64,000 bases of DNA from Actinomycetota bacterium (GTDB lineage Bacteria > Actinomycetota > Actinomycetes > S36-B12), in NCBI GenBank assembly GCA_017856385.1, contig JAFMFD010000001.1, positions 47,634 through 111,633 of the forward strand, written 5' to 3'. Positions 16,158 through 25,010 of the stretch are shown here, in pieces; position 1 is the first letter of the stretch, and each line of letters starts with the position of its first letter. Below the pieces are notes generated by a model. The model made no database searches and was not told where the DNA came from. It was given only the letters and a program-made list of their open reading frames with translations. Made by a program: the position numbers and the translations under genes.

Positions 16158-17056
16158 GCGCGGCCACGACTGTCCTGGTGGCCAATCCGCATGCGGGTGG
16201 CGGACGTGCACGTCGTGTCGCCGAGGGGGCGGTGCAGTCCCTGCAGCGGGCCGGCATCGACATCCGACTGCTGCTGCCCGATGGCCTGGATGCGCTCCAT
16301 CGGGAACTCGGCGAGGCCTGCGCGGACGGGCCGACCACCTTGATCGCCTGTGGTGGCGACGGCACTGTGCATCAGGTGCTCCAGGCCGCCGCGCGGTCGG
16401 GCAGCACCCTGGGCATCATCCCGGCGGGCACGGGCAACGACATCGCACGCTCACTCGGCATCCCTTTGAAGGATCCGGCGCAGTGGGCGGCCCGGCTGGC
16501 CGACCTGATGCGCACGCAGCGGACGAGGGCGGTCGACGCATCGCTCATCGTCCGCGGTGATCGGCAGGAGTGGTCGCTGGGCGTGGTGTCCGCCGGCTTC
16601 GACTCGGCGGTCAACGAGCGTGCCGACCGCATGACCCGGCTCTCGGGGACCGCCCGCTACCTGACGGCACTGCTCGCCGAGCTGCGCGAGTTCCGCACCT
16701 ATGAGTACGACGTCACGCTCGACGGCAGGCCGATGGCGGGCACCGCACTGCTCATCGCGGTCGGCAACGGCTCCCAGTACGGCGGGGGCATGCGGATCTG
16801 CCCTGCGGCCGATATGTGGGACGGCCTGCTCGACATCACCTGGGTGGATGTCGCCCCGCGTCGCACGGTGCTGCGAGTGCTCCCGCGGATCTTCAGCGGC
16901 CGTCACGTCGAGCACCCGCTTGTGCGCACGTACCGTGCCCGCGAGATCACCATCGACGCTCGTGGCCCGGTGATCTACGCCGACGGCGATCGGGTGGGGT
17001 CGCCGCCGGTCCGCATCACCGCCCTGCCGGGGGCGATCCGCATGCTGGTGCCGTAG
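16139..17056 (+). CDS. Diacylglycerol/lipid kinase (DagK/YegS family)
   Basis: A 305-residue DAGK-catalytic-domain protein. ANPHAGGGRARRVAEGAV near the N-terminus, the nucleotide-binding CGGDGTVHQVLQ (about 69-80) and IPAGTGNDIARSLGIP are diagnostic. Such kinases phosphorylate diacylglycerol or related lipids (phosphatidylinositol-mannoside precursors or diacylglycerol recycling). Cytosolic, membrane-associated. Start GTG 16139 is inside the hepT remnant; a GTG 17 codons downstream, just before VLVANPHAG, is an alternative. Confidence 0.85.
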   Translation: MDPAALSAATTVLVANPHAGGGRARRVAEGAVQSLQRAGIDIRLLLPDGLDALHRELGEACADGPTTLIACGGDGTVHQVLQAAARSGSTLGIIPAGTGNDIARSLGIPLKDPAQWAARLADLMRTQRTRAVDASLIVRGDRQEWSLGVVSAGFDSAVNERADRMTRLSGTARYLTALLAELREFRTYEYDVTLDGRPMAGTALLIAVGNGSQYGGGMRICPAADMWDGLLDITWVDVAPRRTVLRVLPRIFSGRHVEHPLVRTYRAREITIDARGPVIYADGDRVGSPPVRITALPGAIRMLVP

Positions 17057-17070
17057 CCGGGGTGCGCTGG

Positions 17071-17076
17071 CATAGT
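17071..17076 (+). promoter_or_regulatory. -10 hexamer CATAGT for gamma-glutamyl hydrolase gene
   Basis: CATAGT, GGGGGC, then ATG 17083: six-base leaderless spacing. Confidence 0.5.
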
Positions 17077-17082
17077 GGGGGC

Positions 17083-17793
17083 ATGACCGTCGTCGGGCTC
17101 TCCTGCTACGTCGAGCCCGCATCGTGGGGTGCCTGGCACGTGGAGGCGGCGGTGCTGCCGCGCTGGTACGTCGACCTGCTGCAGGAGGCCGGCGCGCATG
17201 TGGTCCTCCTGCCACCGGATCCCAATGCCTCCGCGGTCGACCGGCTCGACGGCCTTGTCCTGGTCGGAGGTGCCGACGTCGATGCCCGCCGATACGGCCG
17301 TGAGCCGGATGCCACCGCGGACGTGCCGAGGGAGGCGCGTGACGCCTCGGAGCTGGCCCTATACCGCCGTGCACGTGAGCTCGGCATGCCGGTACTGGGC
17401 ATCTGCCGGGGCCTTCAGGTGATGGCGGTCGCGCACGGGGGAGCGCTGCACCAGAACCTGCCCGATGTGGACGGCACATGCGTCCACCGCGAGCGCCCGG
17501 GGGAGTTCGTCGACCACGGGGCGACCTTCGTCGCCGGGACCCTGGGTGGCGAGATCTTCGGCGTCGCCCCCGTCATCGTGAACTCCTCGCACCATCAGGC
17601 GGTGTCCGACCCGGGGTCGCTCACCGTGTGCGGGTGGGCGCAGGACGGGACCATCGAGGCGTGCGAGGACCCGAGCGAGGCGTTCTGCCTCGGCGTGCAG
17701 TGGCACCCGGAGCATCCCGAGCGTCGCGAACTCGACCGCCCGCTCCTGACGCGGTTCGTGCAGGCTGCGTCGGAGTTCGGCGCACGCCGCTGA
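17083..17793 (+). CDS. Gamma-glutamyl-GABA hydrolase family protein (peptidase C26)
   Basis: A 236-residue class-I glutamine-amidotransferase-fold hydrolase (PuuD-like). The nucleophile is Cys108 in GICRGLQVMAVAHGG, and the His-Glu pair lies in QWHPEHPE. The oxyanion segment VLVGGADVDARRYG is also typical. It would cleave gamma-glutamyl amides to glutamate plus an amino compound. ATG 17083 is fixed by the leaderless -10. It ends one base before the SDR gene on the opposite strand. The converging SDR, ALDH, glutamine-synthetase-like and permease genes suggest its substrate is a gamma-glutamylated amine oxidation product. Confidence 0.85.
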   Translation: MTVVGLSCYVEPASWGAWHVEAAVLPRWYVDLLQEAGAHVVLLPPDPNASAVDRLDGLVLVGGADVDARRYGREPDATADVPREARDASELALYRRARELGMPVLGICRGLQVMAVAHGGALHQNLPDVDGTCVHRERPGEFVDHGATFVAGTLGGEIFGVAPVIVNSSHHQAVSDPGSLTVCGWAQDGTIEACEDPSEAFCLGVQWHPEHPERRELDRPLLTRFVQAASEFGARR

Positions 17794-18573
17794 CTACAGG
17801 GGCGTGACGTAGGCCCCGGAGATCCCGCCGTCGACCAGGAAGTTCGACGCGGTGATGAACGACGAGTCGTCACTGGCGAGGAAGGCCACCGCTGACGCGA
17901 TCTCCTCGGGCTCGCCGAACCGGCCCACGGGGATGTGCACGAGGCGTCGCGCGGCCCGCTCGGGATCCTTGGCGAAGAGCTCCATGAGCAGTGGCGTGGC
18001 CACGGGCCCGGGAGACAGCGCGTTGACGCGGATTCCGTTGCGGGCGAACTGCACGCCGAGCTCGCGCGACATCGCCAGGACGCCGCCCTTCGAGGCCGTG
18101 TAGCTGATCTGCGACGTCGCGGCCGCCATCGTCGCGACGAAGGACGCGGTGTTGATGATGCTCCCCTTGCCCTGCTCGAGCATGTAGGGAAGGACGGCCT
18201 TGCAGCACAGGTAGACGCTGGTGAGGTTGACCTCCTGCACCCGCCGCCACGCGTCGATCCCGGTCTCGAGGATCGAGTCGTCGTCGGGCGGGGAGATGCC
18301 GGCGTTGTGGAAGGAGATTTCGATCGATCCGTAGGTGCTCTTCGCGACCTCGAACATCCGGTCGACGTCCGCAGCGCTGGTGACGTCGACCTGTACGAAG
18401 GTCCCGCCGACCTCGTCGGCCGCGGCCTGCCCCGACGTCGGGTCGAGGTCCGCCACGACGACGTTCGCGCCCTCGTCGGCCAGGCGGCGTGCGGAGGCGA
18501 GTCCGATACCGCTCCCCCCGCCCGTGATGACGGCGGTGCGACCCTCGAGCCGACGGCACTTGCTGGATTCCAT
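17794..18573 (-). CDS. Short-chain dehydrogenase/reductase (SDR)
   Basis: A 259-residue classical SDR. The NAD(P) loop is TGGGSGIGLA (about 17-26), NAG motif HNAGISPP, active-site Ser in NTASFVA, and SYTASKGG supplies YxxxK. DLD after the second strand favours NAD(H). In this operon a likely role is oxidation of the hydroxyl of gamma-glutamylethanolamide to the aldehyde (inference). The start ATG 18573 has GAAGGGAAC ten bases upstream and lies ten bases after the aldehyde dehydrogenase stop. Confidence 0.85.
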   Translation of the reverse strand: MESSKCRRLEGRTAVITGGGSGIGLASARRLADEGANVVVADLDPTSGQAAADEVGGTFVQVDVTSAADVDRMFEVAKSTYGSIEISFHNAGISPPDDDSILETGIDAWRRVQEVNLTSVYLCCKAVLPYMLEQGKGSIINTASFVATMAAATSQISYTASKGGVLAMSRELGVQFARNGIRVNALSPGPVATPLLMELFAKDPERAARRLVHIPVGRFGEPEEIASAVAFLASDDSSFITASNFLVDGGISGAYVTPL

Positions 18574-18583
18574 GGGGTTCCCT

Positions 18584-19942
18584 TCAGTCCTCGGTGCTGA
18601 TGAACACGTTCTTGGTCTCGGTGAACGCATCCGGGGCGTCAGGTCCGAGCTCGCGCCCGAGCCCGGACTTCTTGAAGCCGCCGAACGGCGTCCAGTAGCG
18701 CACGGACGAGTGCGAGTTCACCGACAGGTTTCCGGACTCCACGCCCCGCGCCACGCGCAGTCCGCGGCCGAGGTCGCGGGTCCAGATCGACCCGGACAGG
18801 CCGAAATCGCTGTCGTTGGCCAGGCGGATGGCGTCGGCCTCGTCCTCGAAGGGCGTGACCACCACGACGGGCCCGAAGATCTCCTCGCGGAACGCGCGGT
18901 CCGCCGGGTCGACCGGAGCCAGCACTGTGGGCGGGAACCAGAACCCCTGCCCGGCCGGGCAGCTGCCGCGGAACGCCACCGGCGCGCCATCGGGCACGTA
19001 CCCGCTGACGGTGTCGTGGTGCGCGCGCGTGATGAGGGGGCCCATCTCGGACGACTCGAGCAGGGGATCCTCGACGCGCACGCCCTGCACCGCGGTCTCG
19101 AACAGCTCCATGAAGCGATCGAAGGCCGAGCGCTCGACGAGGATCCGCGACCGCGCGCAGCAGTCCTGACCGGCGTTGTCGAAGACCCCGTAGGGAGCGG
19201 TGGCGGCCGCCTTCTCGAGGTCCGAGTCGGCGAACACGATGTTGGCGGACTTGCCGCCGAGCTCCAGCGTCACGCGCTTGATGTGGTCGGCTGCGCCGCG
19301 CATGACGCCCTCACCGACCTCGGTGCTGCCGGTGAAGACGATCTTGCGCACCAGCGGGTGCTCGACGAGCCGCTGGCCCACCACCGAGCCCTTGCCGGGC
19401 AGGACGGTGAGCACCCCCTCGGGGATGCCTGCCTCGAGGGCCAGCTCGCCGAGGCGGATCGCGGTCAGCGGAGTCACCTCGGCCGGCTTCATGACGACGG
19501 TGCACCCGGCGGCGAGTGCGGGTGCGAACCCCCAGCCGGCGATCGGCATGGGAAAGTTCCAGGGCACGATCAGGCCGACCACGCCCACAGGCTCCTGGAA
19601 GGTGATGTCGATGCCGCCGGCTACCGGGACCTGCCGCCCGAAGAGGCGCTCAGGTGCCCCGGCGTAGTAAGCCAGCACGTTCGCGACGTTGTTGGCCTCC
19701 CAGCGCGCATTGCCGATGGTGTGCCCGGCGTTGGCGACCTCGAGCTGCGCGAGCTCCTCGACGTGGTCGCGCACGACGTCGCTGAACCGGCGCAGCAGCA
19801 CGGCGCGGTCCCCGGGGGCGACGGCCCGCCACGCGGGCCACGCGGCATGGGCCCGCTCGATGGCCTCGTCGGTCTCCTCACGGGACGTCGAGGGCACGGT
19901 CGCGATGACCGCTTCGGTGGCGGGGTTGATGACGTCGTGCAC
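18584..19942 (-). CDS. Aldehyde dehydrogenase (NAD+)
   Basis: A 452-residue ALDH-superfamily enzyme. The Asn motif is VPWNFPMPIAGW, the NAD site FTGSTEVGEGVM, the general-base Glu in LELGGKSAN, and the catalytic Cys in FDNAGQDCCARSR. It should oxidise gamma-glutamyl-aminoaldehydes to acids, like PuuC. Start GTG 19942 lies eight bases after the stop of the ligase gene with an AGGAGAA Shine-Dalgarno, so the genes form one operon. Confidence 0.88.
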   Translation of the reverse strand: MHDVINPATEAVIATVPSTSREETDEAIERAHAAWPAWRAVAPGDRAVLLRRFSDVVRDHVEELAQLEVANAGHTIGNARWEANNVANVLAYYAGAPERLFGRQVPVAGGIDITFQEPVGVVGLIVPWNFPMPIAGWGFAPALAAGCTVVMKPAEVTPLTAIRLGELALEAGIPEGVLTVLPGKGSVVGQRLVEHPLVRKIVFTGSTEVGEGVMRGAADHIKRVTLELGGKSANIVFADSDLEKAAATAPYGVFDNAGQDCCARSRILVERSAFDRFMELFETAVQGVRVEDPLLESSEMGPLITRAHHDTVSGYVPDGAPVAFRGSCPAGQGFWFPPTVLAPVDPADRAFREEIFGPVVVVTPFEDEADAIRLANDSDFGLSGSIWTRDLGRGLRVARGVESGNLSVNSHSSVRYWTPFGGFKKSGLGRELGPDAPDAFTETKNVFISTED

Positions 19943-19950
19943 GGGTTCTC

Positions 19951-21315
19951 CTAGATGCGCTCGAAGTTGCGGTGGCGCTCCCAGTCGGTCACGGCTGCCC
20001 CGTACGCCGCGATCTCGACCCGCGCCATGTTGGCGTAGTGGTCCTGGACCTCTGCGCCGAACGTATCGCGCACCCACTCCGAGCCCGCCCACAGGTCGAG
20101 TGCGTCTCGCAGCGAGGTCGGCACGCGGCGTGAGTCGCTCGTGTAGGCATTGCCTGTGAACTCCGGCTCGAGGGGCAGGTTCCGGTCGATCCCGTCGAGC
20201 CCGGCGGCGATGATCCCCGCGATCGCCAGGTAGGGATTGACGTCGCCGCCGGGGATGCGGTTCTCCAGCCGCAGCGAGGGCCCGTGGCCGACGAGGCGGA
20301 AGGCCAGGGTCCGGTTGTCGCGCCCCCAGCGCAGTGCGGTCGGGGCGAAGGAGCCCTCCACGTAGCGCTTGTAGGAGTTGATGTTCGGCGCCAGCAGCAA
20401 GGTGAGCTCCTCGGCATGCGCCAGCTGGCCGGCCACGAAGGCCTTGCCCAGCTCGGACATGCCCGTCGGGTCGGAGTCGTCCGCCATCACCAGAGAGCCG
20501 TCCGAGCCGCGGAACGACAGGTGCACGTGGCACGAGTTGCCCTCGCGCTCGTTGTACTTCGCCATGAACGTCAGGGCCATGCCTTCCTGCGCCGCGATCT
20601 CCTTGGCACCGGTCTTGTAGATCACGTGGTTGTCGGCCGTGCCGAGGGCATCGCGGTACTTGAAGGCGATCTCGTGCTGGCCGAGATTGCACTCGCCCTT
20701 CGCGCTCTCGACCACCATGCCCGCACCGAACATCTCGTTGCGGATGCGGCGGAGCAGCGGCTCGACGCGCGCGGTCCCGAGCATCGAGTAGTCGACGTTG
20801 TACAGGTTCGCGGGCGTCAGGTCGCGGTACCCGGCGAGCCATGCCTCCTCGAAGGTGTCGAGGAAGACGATGAACTCCAGCTCTGTGCCAGCGAGCGCGA
20901 CCATCCCGGCGTCCGCGAGCCGGTCCACCTGGCGACGCAGGATCTGGCGGGGCGATGCGACGACCGGCCGGCCGTCCACCGTCGACAGGTCGCACAGCAC
21001 TCCGACGGTTCCCGGCTGCCAGGGCACGCGGTGCAGCGTCGAGTAGTCAGGGGTCATGACGAAGTCCCCGTAGCCCGTGTCCCACGAGGACATCGCGTAC
21101 CCGCCGACCGTGTTCATGTCGATGTCCACGGCGAGGAGGTAGTTGCAGCCCTCGGTCCCGTGGTGGGCCACCTCGTCGAGGAAGTAATGCGCATGGATGC
21201 GCTTGCCCTGGAGTCGGCCCTGCATGTCGGTGATCGCCACCGCGACGGTGTCCACCTCTCCGCTGTCGACAAGTGAGCGCACGTCATCGATCGTGATGGC
21301 TGGGGTTGGCCTCAT
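19951..21315 (-). CDS. Glutamine-synthetase-like gamma-glutamylamide synthetase
   Basis: A 454-residue GlnA-superfamily ligase. The N-terminal beta-grasp (DTVAVAITDMQGRLQGKRI) leads into the catalytic domain with ELEFIVF, the metal-binding ECNLGQHEIAFKY, NSCHVHLSF and the nucleotide/metal segment LENRIPGGDVNPYLAIAG. The Asp50/Glu327-type loop and the adenylylation tyrosine of true GlnA are not conserved. It fits GlnA3/GlnA4-type enzymes that ligate glutamate to polyamines or ethanolamine. With an ethanolamine-type permease upstream, gamma-glutamylethanolamide synthetase is most likely. ATG 21315 has GGAGG ten bases upstream. Confidence 0.85.
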   Translation of the reverse strand: MRPTPAITIDDVRSLVDSGEVDTVAVAITDMQGRLQGKRIHAHYFLDEVAHHGTEGCNYLLAVDIDMNTVGGYAMSSWDTGYGDFVMTPDYSTLHRVPWQPGTVGVLCDLSTVDGRPVVASPRQILRRQVDRLADAGMVALAGTELEFIVFLDTFEEAWLAGYRDLTPANLYNVDYSMLGTARVEPLLRRIRNEMFGAGMVVESAKGECNLGQHEIAFKYRDALGTADNHVIYKTGAKEIAAQEGMALTFMAKYNEREGNSCHVHLSFRGSDGSLVMADDSDPTGMSELGKAFVAGQLAHAEELTLLLAPNINSYKRYVEGSFAPTALRWGRDNRTLAFRLVGHGPSLRLENRIPGGDVNPYLAIAGIIAAGLDGIDRNLPLEPEFTGNAYTSDSRRVPTSLRDALDLWAGSEWVRDTFGAEVQDHYANMARVEIAAYGAAVTDWERHRNFERI

Positions 21316-21340
21316 GCTTGCCTCCGTAGAAGTGCAGGGA

Positions 21341-21383
21341 AGCCGCAGGGAGGGGCGCCGTGTCGACGCCCCTCCCTGCGGCT
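21341..21383 (-). terminator. 17-bp perfect hairpin between permease and ligase genes
   Basis: Arms 21341-21357 and 21367-21383 are perfectly complementary over 17 bp with a 9-base loop. It starts six bases after the permease stop and ends 25 bases before the ligase ATG. No U-tract follows, so it may be a partial terminator or an mRNA-stabilising hairpin that sets different levels for permease and enzymes. Confidence 0.7.
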
Positions 21384-21389
21384 CATCGG

Positions 21390-22952
21390 TCATTGATCCT
21401 TGTCGAAGAACTCCTGAGCACCGGACTCCTCCAGCTTCTCGGTCACGTCGTAGCCCTCTGTCTCGGGGTGCCCGTGGACACCGCCGGTGATCGCGTACTC
21501 CTCCTCGGGGGAGAGCACCAGTCGCTTGCGCCCGAAGGCGGCGAAGAGGACCAGGCCCACGACATACACCACCGCGACCCAGATGACAACACCTCGGTAA
21601 TCGGCGTTGAACGGCATCAGGATCAGCGTCACCAGCGCGATGAGCCCGGCGACGAGAGCGCCCCAGAGCCCCACGGGACTGCGGTAGGGCCGCTCGGCCG
21701 TGCGGAACTTCTTGCGCAGGATGAGAAACGAGATCATCTGCAGTACGTAGGCGATGACTGCGCCGAAGACGGCGATCAGGAGGAGAGCGTTCGCTGCATT
21801 GACGAACGGAGCCTCCTCACTTCCGTACGCGAGAGCGCCAAGGCCGAAGACCAGGACGATGCCGACCACAGCACTTGCGACCAGGGCCACGTACGGCGTC
21901 CTGCGCCCTCCCGTGAGGGAGAGGAACTTCGGGTAGTACCCGGCCCTTGACAGGGAGTAGACATTGCGGCCGGCCGCGAACATGATGCCCTGGAACGAGG
22001 CGATGAGGCCCGCGAGCGCCATCAGCGAGAGAAGTGCCGCGATGTTGCTGTCGGGGAAGATCGCCCGGAATCCGTCGAGGATCGGCTCGCCGGATCCGCT
22101 GATGGCCTCTGCACCCAGCACGCCGGGATTGAGGATCAGGACCAGGAATGCGGTCACAATGAGCGTGAACATCCCAGCGATGGAACCCTTCGGAATGTCC
22201 TTCGCGGGGGTATGGGTCTCCTCAGCTGCCAAGGGGAGCTCCTCGATCCCGAGGAAGAACCAGATCGCGAAGGGCAGGGCGAGGAAGATCCCGAGAACGC
22301 CGAATGGCAGGAACGTCGATCCGCCAGCTTCTGGAGCGATATCCATGAGGTTGTCGACGCTGAACTTGCCGGAGAAGAGCGCCGCGACGAAGAAGATCGC
22401 GAGCACCGCAAGGGAGACGACGGCGATGCCGAAGGCGAATCTGAATGAGGCCGCGGCGCCCGCTGCGTTGAGCGCAACGAAGATCGCGTAGATGATGATC
22501 ACCCATACCAGGATCGGCAGGCTCAGGCCGAATAGCTCACTTGTGATTGAGTCGGCATAGAGCGCGGCAAAGGTGCCGACCACGGCCGTGGTGATGACGT
22601 ACTCGATGGTCTCGGCGAAGCCTGTGATGAAGCCACCCCAGGGGCCCATGGCGGAGCGGGCGAAGGAGTATGCCCCGCCCGTGTGAGGCATCGCCGCTGA
22701 CATCTCGGAGATGCTGTAGATCATCAGCAGGTACATCACCGCGATGATGATGGTGGCGATCAGCATGCCGCCCCAGCCGGCATTGCCAATGCCGAAGTTC
22801 CAGCCGGAGAAGTCACCCGAGATGACGGCTGCTACTCCCAGCCCCCACAATGACGCCGCTCCGGCGTAGCGCTTGAGACTGCGCTTCTCGAAGTACTCCT
22901 GGCCAGCGTGGGTGTACTCCACCCCGCCGCCAGCCTTCATGGCTTTGCCCAC
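21390..22952 (-). CDS. Ethanolamine-type APC permease
   Basis: A 520-residue, 12-helix APC transporter. The N-terminal SLKRYAGAASLWGLGVAAVISGDFSGWNFG and YSFARSAMGPWGGFITGFAETIEYV segments are close to the ethanolamine permease subfamily as I know it. GIEELPLAAEETHTP is the conserved loop with the Glu cluster. The cytoplasmic C-tail is acidic. Start GTG 22952 has GGAGGGGCC just upstream. More A/T-ending codons appear here than in neighbouring genes, which may indicate transfer. It is the first gene of the permease-ligase-ALDH-SDR cluster. Confidence 0.85.
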   Translation of the reverse strand: MGKAMKAGGGVEYTHAGQEYFEKRSLKRYAGAASLWGLGVAAVISGDFSGWNFGIGNAGWGGMLIATIIIAVMYLLMIYSISEMSAAMPHTGGAYSFARSAMGPWGGFITGFAETIEYVITTAVVGTFAALYADSITSELFGLSLPILVWVIIIYAIFVALNAAGAAASFRFAFGIAVVSLAVLAIFFVAALFSGKFSVDNLMDIAPEAGGSTFLPFGVLGIFLALPFAIWFFLGIEELPLAAEETHTPAKDIPKGSIAGMFTLIVTAFLVLILNPGVLGAEAISGSGEPILDGFRAIFPDSNIAALLSLMALAGLIASFQGIMFAAGRNVYSLSRAGYYPKFLSLTGGRRTPYVALVASAVVGIVLVFGLGALAYGSEEAPFVNAANALLLIAVFGAVIAYVLQMISFLILRKKFRTAERPYRSPVGLWGALVAGLIALVTLILMPFNADYRGVVIWVAVVYVVGLVLFAAFGRKRLVLSPEEEYAITGGVHGHPETEGYDVTEKLEESGAQEFFDKDQ

Positions 22953-23060
22953 GGCCCCTCCTCAGAGCTCGACACCCCCCGATGGCGAAGAGCGTAGGCC
23001 CGATGCGGCCGTGTCAGGGGGAATTCCCCACAGTGGCTCGGTGGATCGGCGAAGCCAACG

Positions 23061-24056
23061 TCACCGGACGGGCGGGCGCAGAAAGTGCTCCGCGTTCGTC
23101 GAGAGCAGTCGCTGGCGCACGTCATCGCTCACGTGGGCCCCACGGATGACCGCGCCGGCCGGGCGCTCGCCGAGCGGGTAGGGGTAGTCGCTGCCGAGCA
23201 CGACGCGCTCGGGGCCGTGCACGTCGAGCAGCACGTCGAGGGATGCTCCGCTGAACACGACCGAATCGACGTAGACGCGGGATGCGTAGTGGCTCGGCGG
23301 ATTCTCGCTGTCGGCCCCCACGAGGTCGCGCCGCGCATGCCACGCGTTGTCGGCTCGCCCGGCCCAGTAGGCGAAGGAGCCGCCCCCGTGTGCGAAGCCG
23401 ATGCGCAGCGAGTCGGGCAGTCGGTCGAACGCCCCGCTCAGCGCCAGGTGGAGCAGGCTCAGCTGTGTCTCGGCAGGCATGCTCACCAGCCACTCGAGCA
23501 TCCATGGATCGGTGCGGGCGGTGCGATCCATGTCCCACGGGTGGACGAACACCGGCACGTCCTGCGCGGCGCAGTGCTGCAGGAACATGAGCACGCCCGC
23601 ATCGTCGAGGTCGCGGTCGCGCACGTGGTTGCCGATCTCGACGCCCCGGTGGCCAGCCTGCAGGCACCGGTCGAGTTCCCGGCAGGCGGCGTCAGGATCC
23701 TGCAGGGGCACCTGGCAGAAGGGGATGAGGCGATCGGGTGCCTGCGCAGTCACCTCGAGGGTCAGGTCGTTGAAGATGCCGGCAACGCGCACAGCATCCG
23801 CCGGCTCACGGTCGTAGCCGAAGAACACGGGCGTGGGCAGCACGACCTGCACGTCGATGCCGTCGGCGTCCATGTCCGCGAGGCGGGTGTCCGCGTTCCA
23901 GCAGGCATCCGTGATGCGCCGGAACTCCCGGTCCCCCTGCATGACCGTCGCGGTCGCGGGGGAGTCACGGCGCAGCCAGAGGTCCTCGGGCGAGCCGAGA
24001 TCCGGCCAGCCGGGTGGGACGACGTGCGTATGCACGTCGATGACGGGTCCCACCAT
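23061..24056 (-). CDS. 2-Amino-3-carboxymuconate-6-semialdehyde decarboxylase
   Basis: A 331-residue amidohydrolase-fold metalloenzyme. The metal site begins with IDVHTHVVP (His8, His10), then FVHPWDM, FAHGGGS with the catalytic His, and the C-terminal LGSDYPYPLG aspartate. It converts ACMS to 2-aminomuconate-6-semialdehyde, steering the kynurenine route away from quinolinate/NAD and toward catabolism. Start ATG 24056 overlaps the upstream stop by one base (TGATG). It is the last gene of the kynurenine operon. Confidence 0.92.
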   Translation of the reverse strand: MVGPVIDVHTHVVPPGWPDLGSPEDLWLRRDSPATATVMQGDREFRRITDACWNADTRLADMDADGIDVQVVLPTPVFFGYDREPADAVRVAGIFNDLTLEVTAQAPDRLIPFCQVPLQDPDAACRELDRCLQAGHRGVEIGNHVRDRDLDDAGVLMFLQHCAAQDVPVFVHPWDMDRTARTDPWMLEWLVSMPAETQLSLLHLALSGAFDRLPDSLRIGFAHGGGSFAYWAGRADNAWHARRDLVGADSENPPSHYASRVYVDSVVFSGASLDVLLDVHGPERVVLGSDYPYPLGERPAGAVIRGAHVSDDVRQRLLSTNAEHFLRPPVR

Positions 24057-24586
24057 CAACCCTTGCCGGGATGCAGGTGCCCGCACTCCGCGCACGTGCG
24101 CGCCTTCTCGTCCGAGTAGAAGGCCTCGAAGACGGGCGGCAGGTCCACCACGATGTCGGTGACCTGGAGCTCGACGTCGTGGATGAGCGCATGGCACTCG
24201 GGGCAGTACCAGCGGAAGCGCTCGAGCACGCCGGGCTCGCGCGGTCGCTCGAACACCAGGCCGATGGATCCGGGCTCGGGACGCTGCGGCGAGTGCGGCA
24301 TGAAGCGGGGGAGCACCCACATCTGCCCAGCACTGATGGTCACGCGATCGGGGCCGTCGGGCGTCATGAGGTTGACGTGCATCGTGCCCTTGAGCTGGTA
24401 GAAGACCTCCTCGTACGGGTCGACGTGGTAGTCCGTGCGCTGGTTGGGGCCGCCCACCACCATGACGATGAAGTCCTCCTGACCGGGGAAGACCTCCTTG
24501 TTGCCGACGGGGGGCTTCAGGTTCGGCCCGTGCTCGGCGAGCCACGCCTCGAAGTCCAGCGTGGTCGTCAGATCGTCGTCGCTCAC
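24056..24586 (-). CDS. nbaC: 3-Hydroxyanthranilate 3,4-dioxygenase
   Basis: A 176-residue cupin dioxygenase. The iron ligands are in DYHVDPYEEVFYQ (His, Glu) and the downstream FMPHSPQRP histidine. The C-terminal CPEC...CAEC pairs form the rubredoxin-like iron site found in bacterial members. It opens 3-hydroxyanthranilate to ACMS. Start GTG 24586 has GGAGGGA and begins four bases after the RidA-family gene. Confidence 0.93.
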   Translation of the reverse strand: MSDDDLTTTLDFEAWLAEHGPNLKPPVGNKEVFPGQEDFIVMVVGGPNQRTDYHVDPYEEVFYQLKGTMHVNLMTPDGPDRVTISAGQMWVLPRFMPHSPQRPEPGSIGLVFERPREPGVLERFRWYCPECHALIHDVELQVTDIVVDLPPVFEAFYSDEKARTCAECGHLHPGKG

Positions 24587-24590
24587 GGTG

Positions 24591-25010
24591 TCATCCCTCC
24601 GGCTTGTAGGCGACCGCCTGCATCTCGATCAGCAGCTCGGGCAGGGGGAGCTGCCGTACGGCCACGGTCGTCCTCGTCGGGCCACTGTGGTCGAAGTACT
24701 CAGCGTAGGCGGCGTTGTAGGCGGCGAAGTCCGCCATGTCGACGAGGTACGTCGTGATCTGGACGAGGTCCGCCAGGTCTGCTCCGACCGCCTGCAGGAT
24801 GTCGCGGATGTTCTCGATGACCCCGCGGGTCTGCTCGGCCACGTCCATCTCCCCGTGGTCGTCGATCCTCGTGACTCCCCGGAAGGTGCCGTCGGCCTGG
24901 CGGCTCGAGGATCCCGAGACGTAGAGGAAGTCACCGGCCCGCCGCACGTGCGGGTACGGGCCGAGGGGCTTCGCCTTGTGCCCGAGCAGGTGGCTCTCGC
25001 TCGTCATCAT
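24591..25010 (-). CDS. RidA-family protein, probable 2-aminomuconate deaminase
   Basis: A 139-residue Rid/YjgF protein. [14 protein letters not shown] near the N-terminus and the C-terminal arginine segment [14 protein letters not shown] with EMQAVAY are typical. In bacterial kynurenine operons this position encodes 2-aminomuconate deaminase (AmnD/NbaF type), making 4-oxalocrotonate. The assignment rests on operon context more than on diagnostic residues. ATG 25010 overlaps the kmo stop (ATGA); a second ATG follows directly. Confidence 0.75.
   Translation of the reverse strand: MMTSESHLLGHKAKPLGPYPHVRRAGDFLYVSGSSSRQADGTFRGVTRIDDHGEMDVAEQTRGVIENIRDILQAVGADLADLVQITTYLVDMADFAAYNAAYAEYFDHSGPTRTTVAVRQLPLPELLIEMQAVAYKPEG

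Noticed and set aside
18335..19954. 539-codon plus-strand frame opposite the SDR/ALDH genes
   Set aside because: A mirror of the aldehyde dehydrogenase coding sequence; no start signal and no recognisable protein.
18584..20995. Fusion of glutamine-synthetase-like and ALDH reading frames on the minus strand
   Set aside because: The ALDH frame happens to stay open into the ligase gene, but the ligase is read in another frame, and the ALDH has its own GTG with AGGAGAA. There are two separate proteins.
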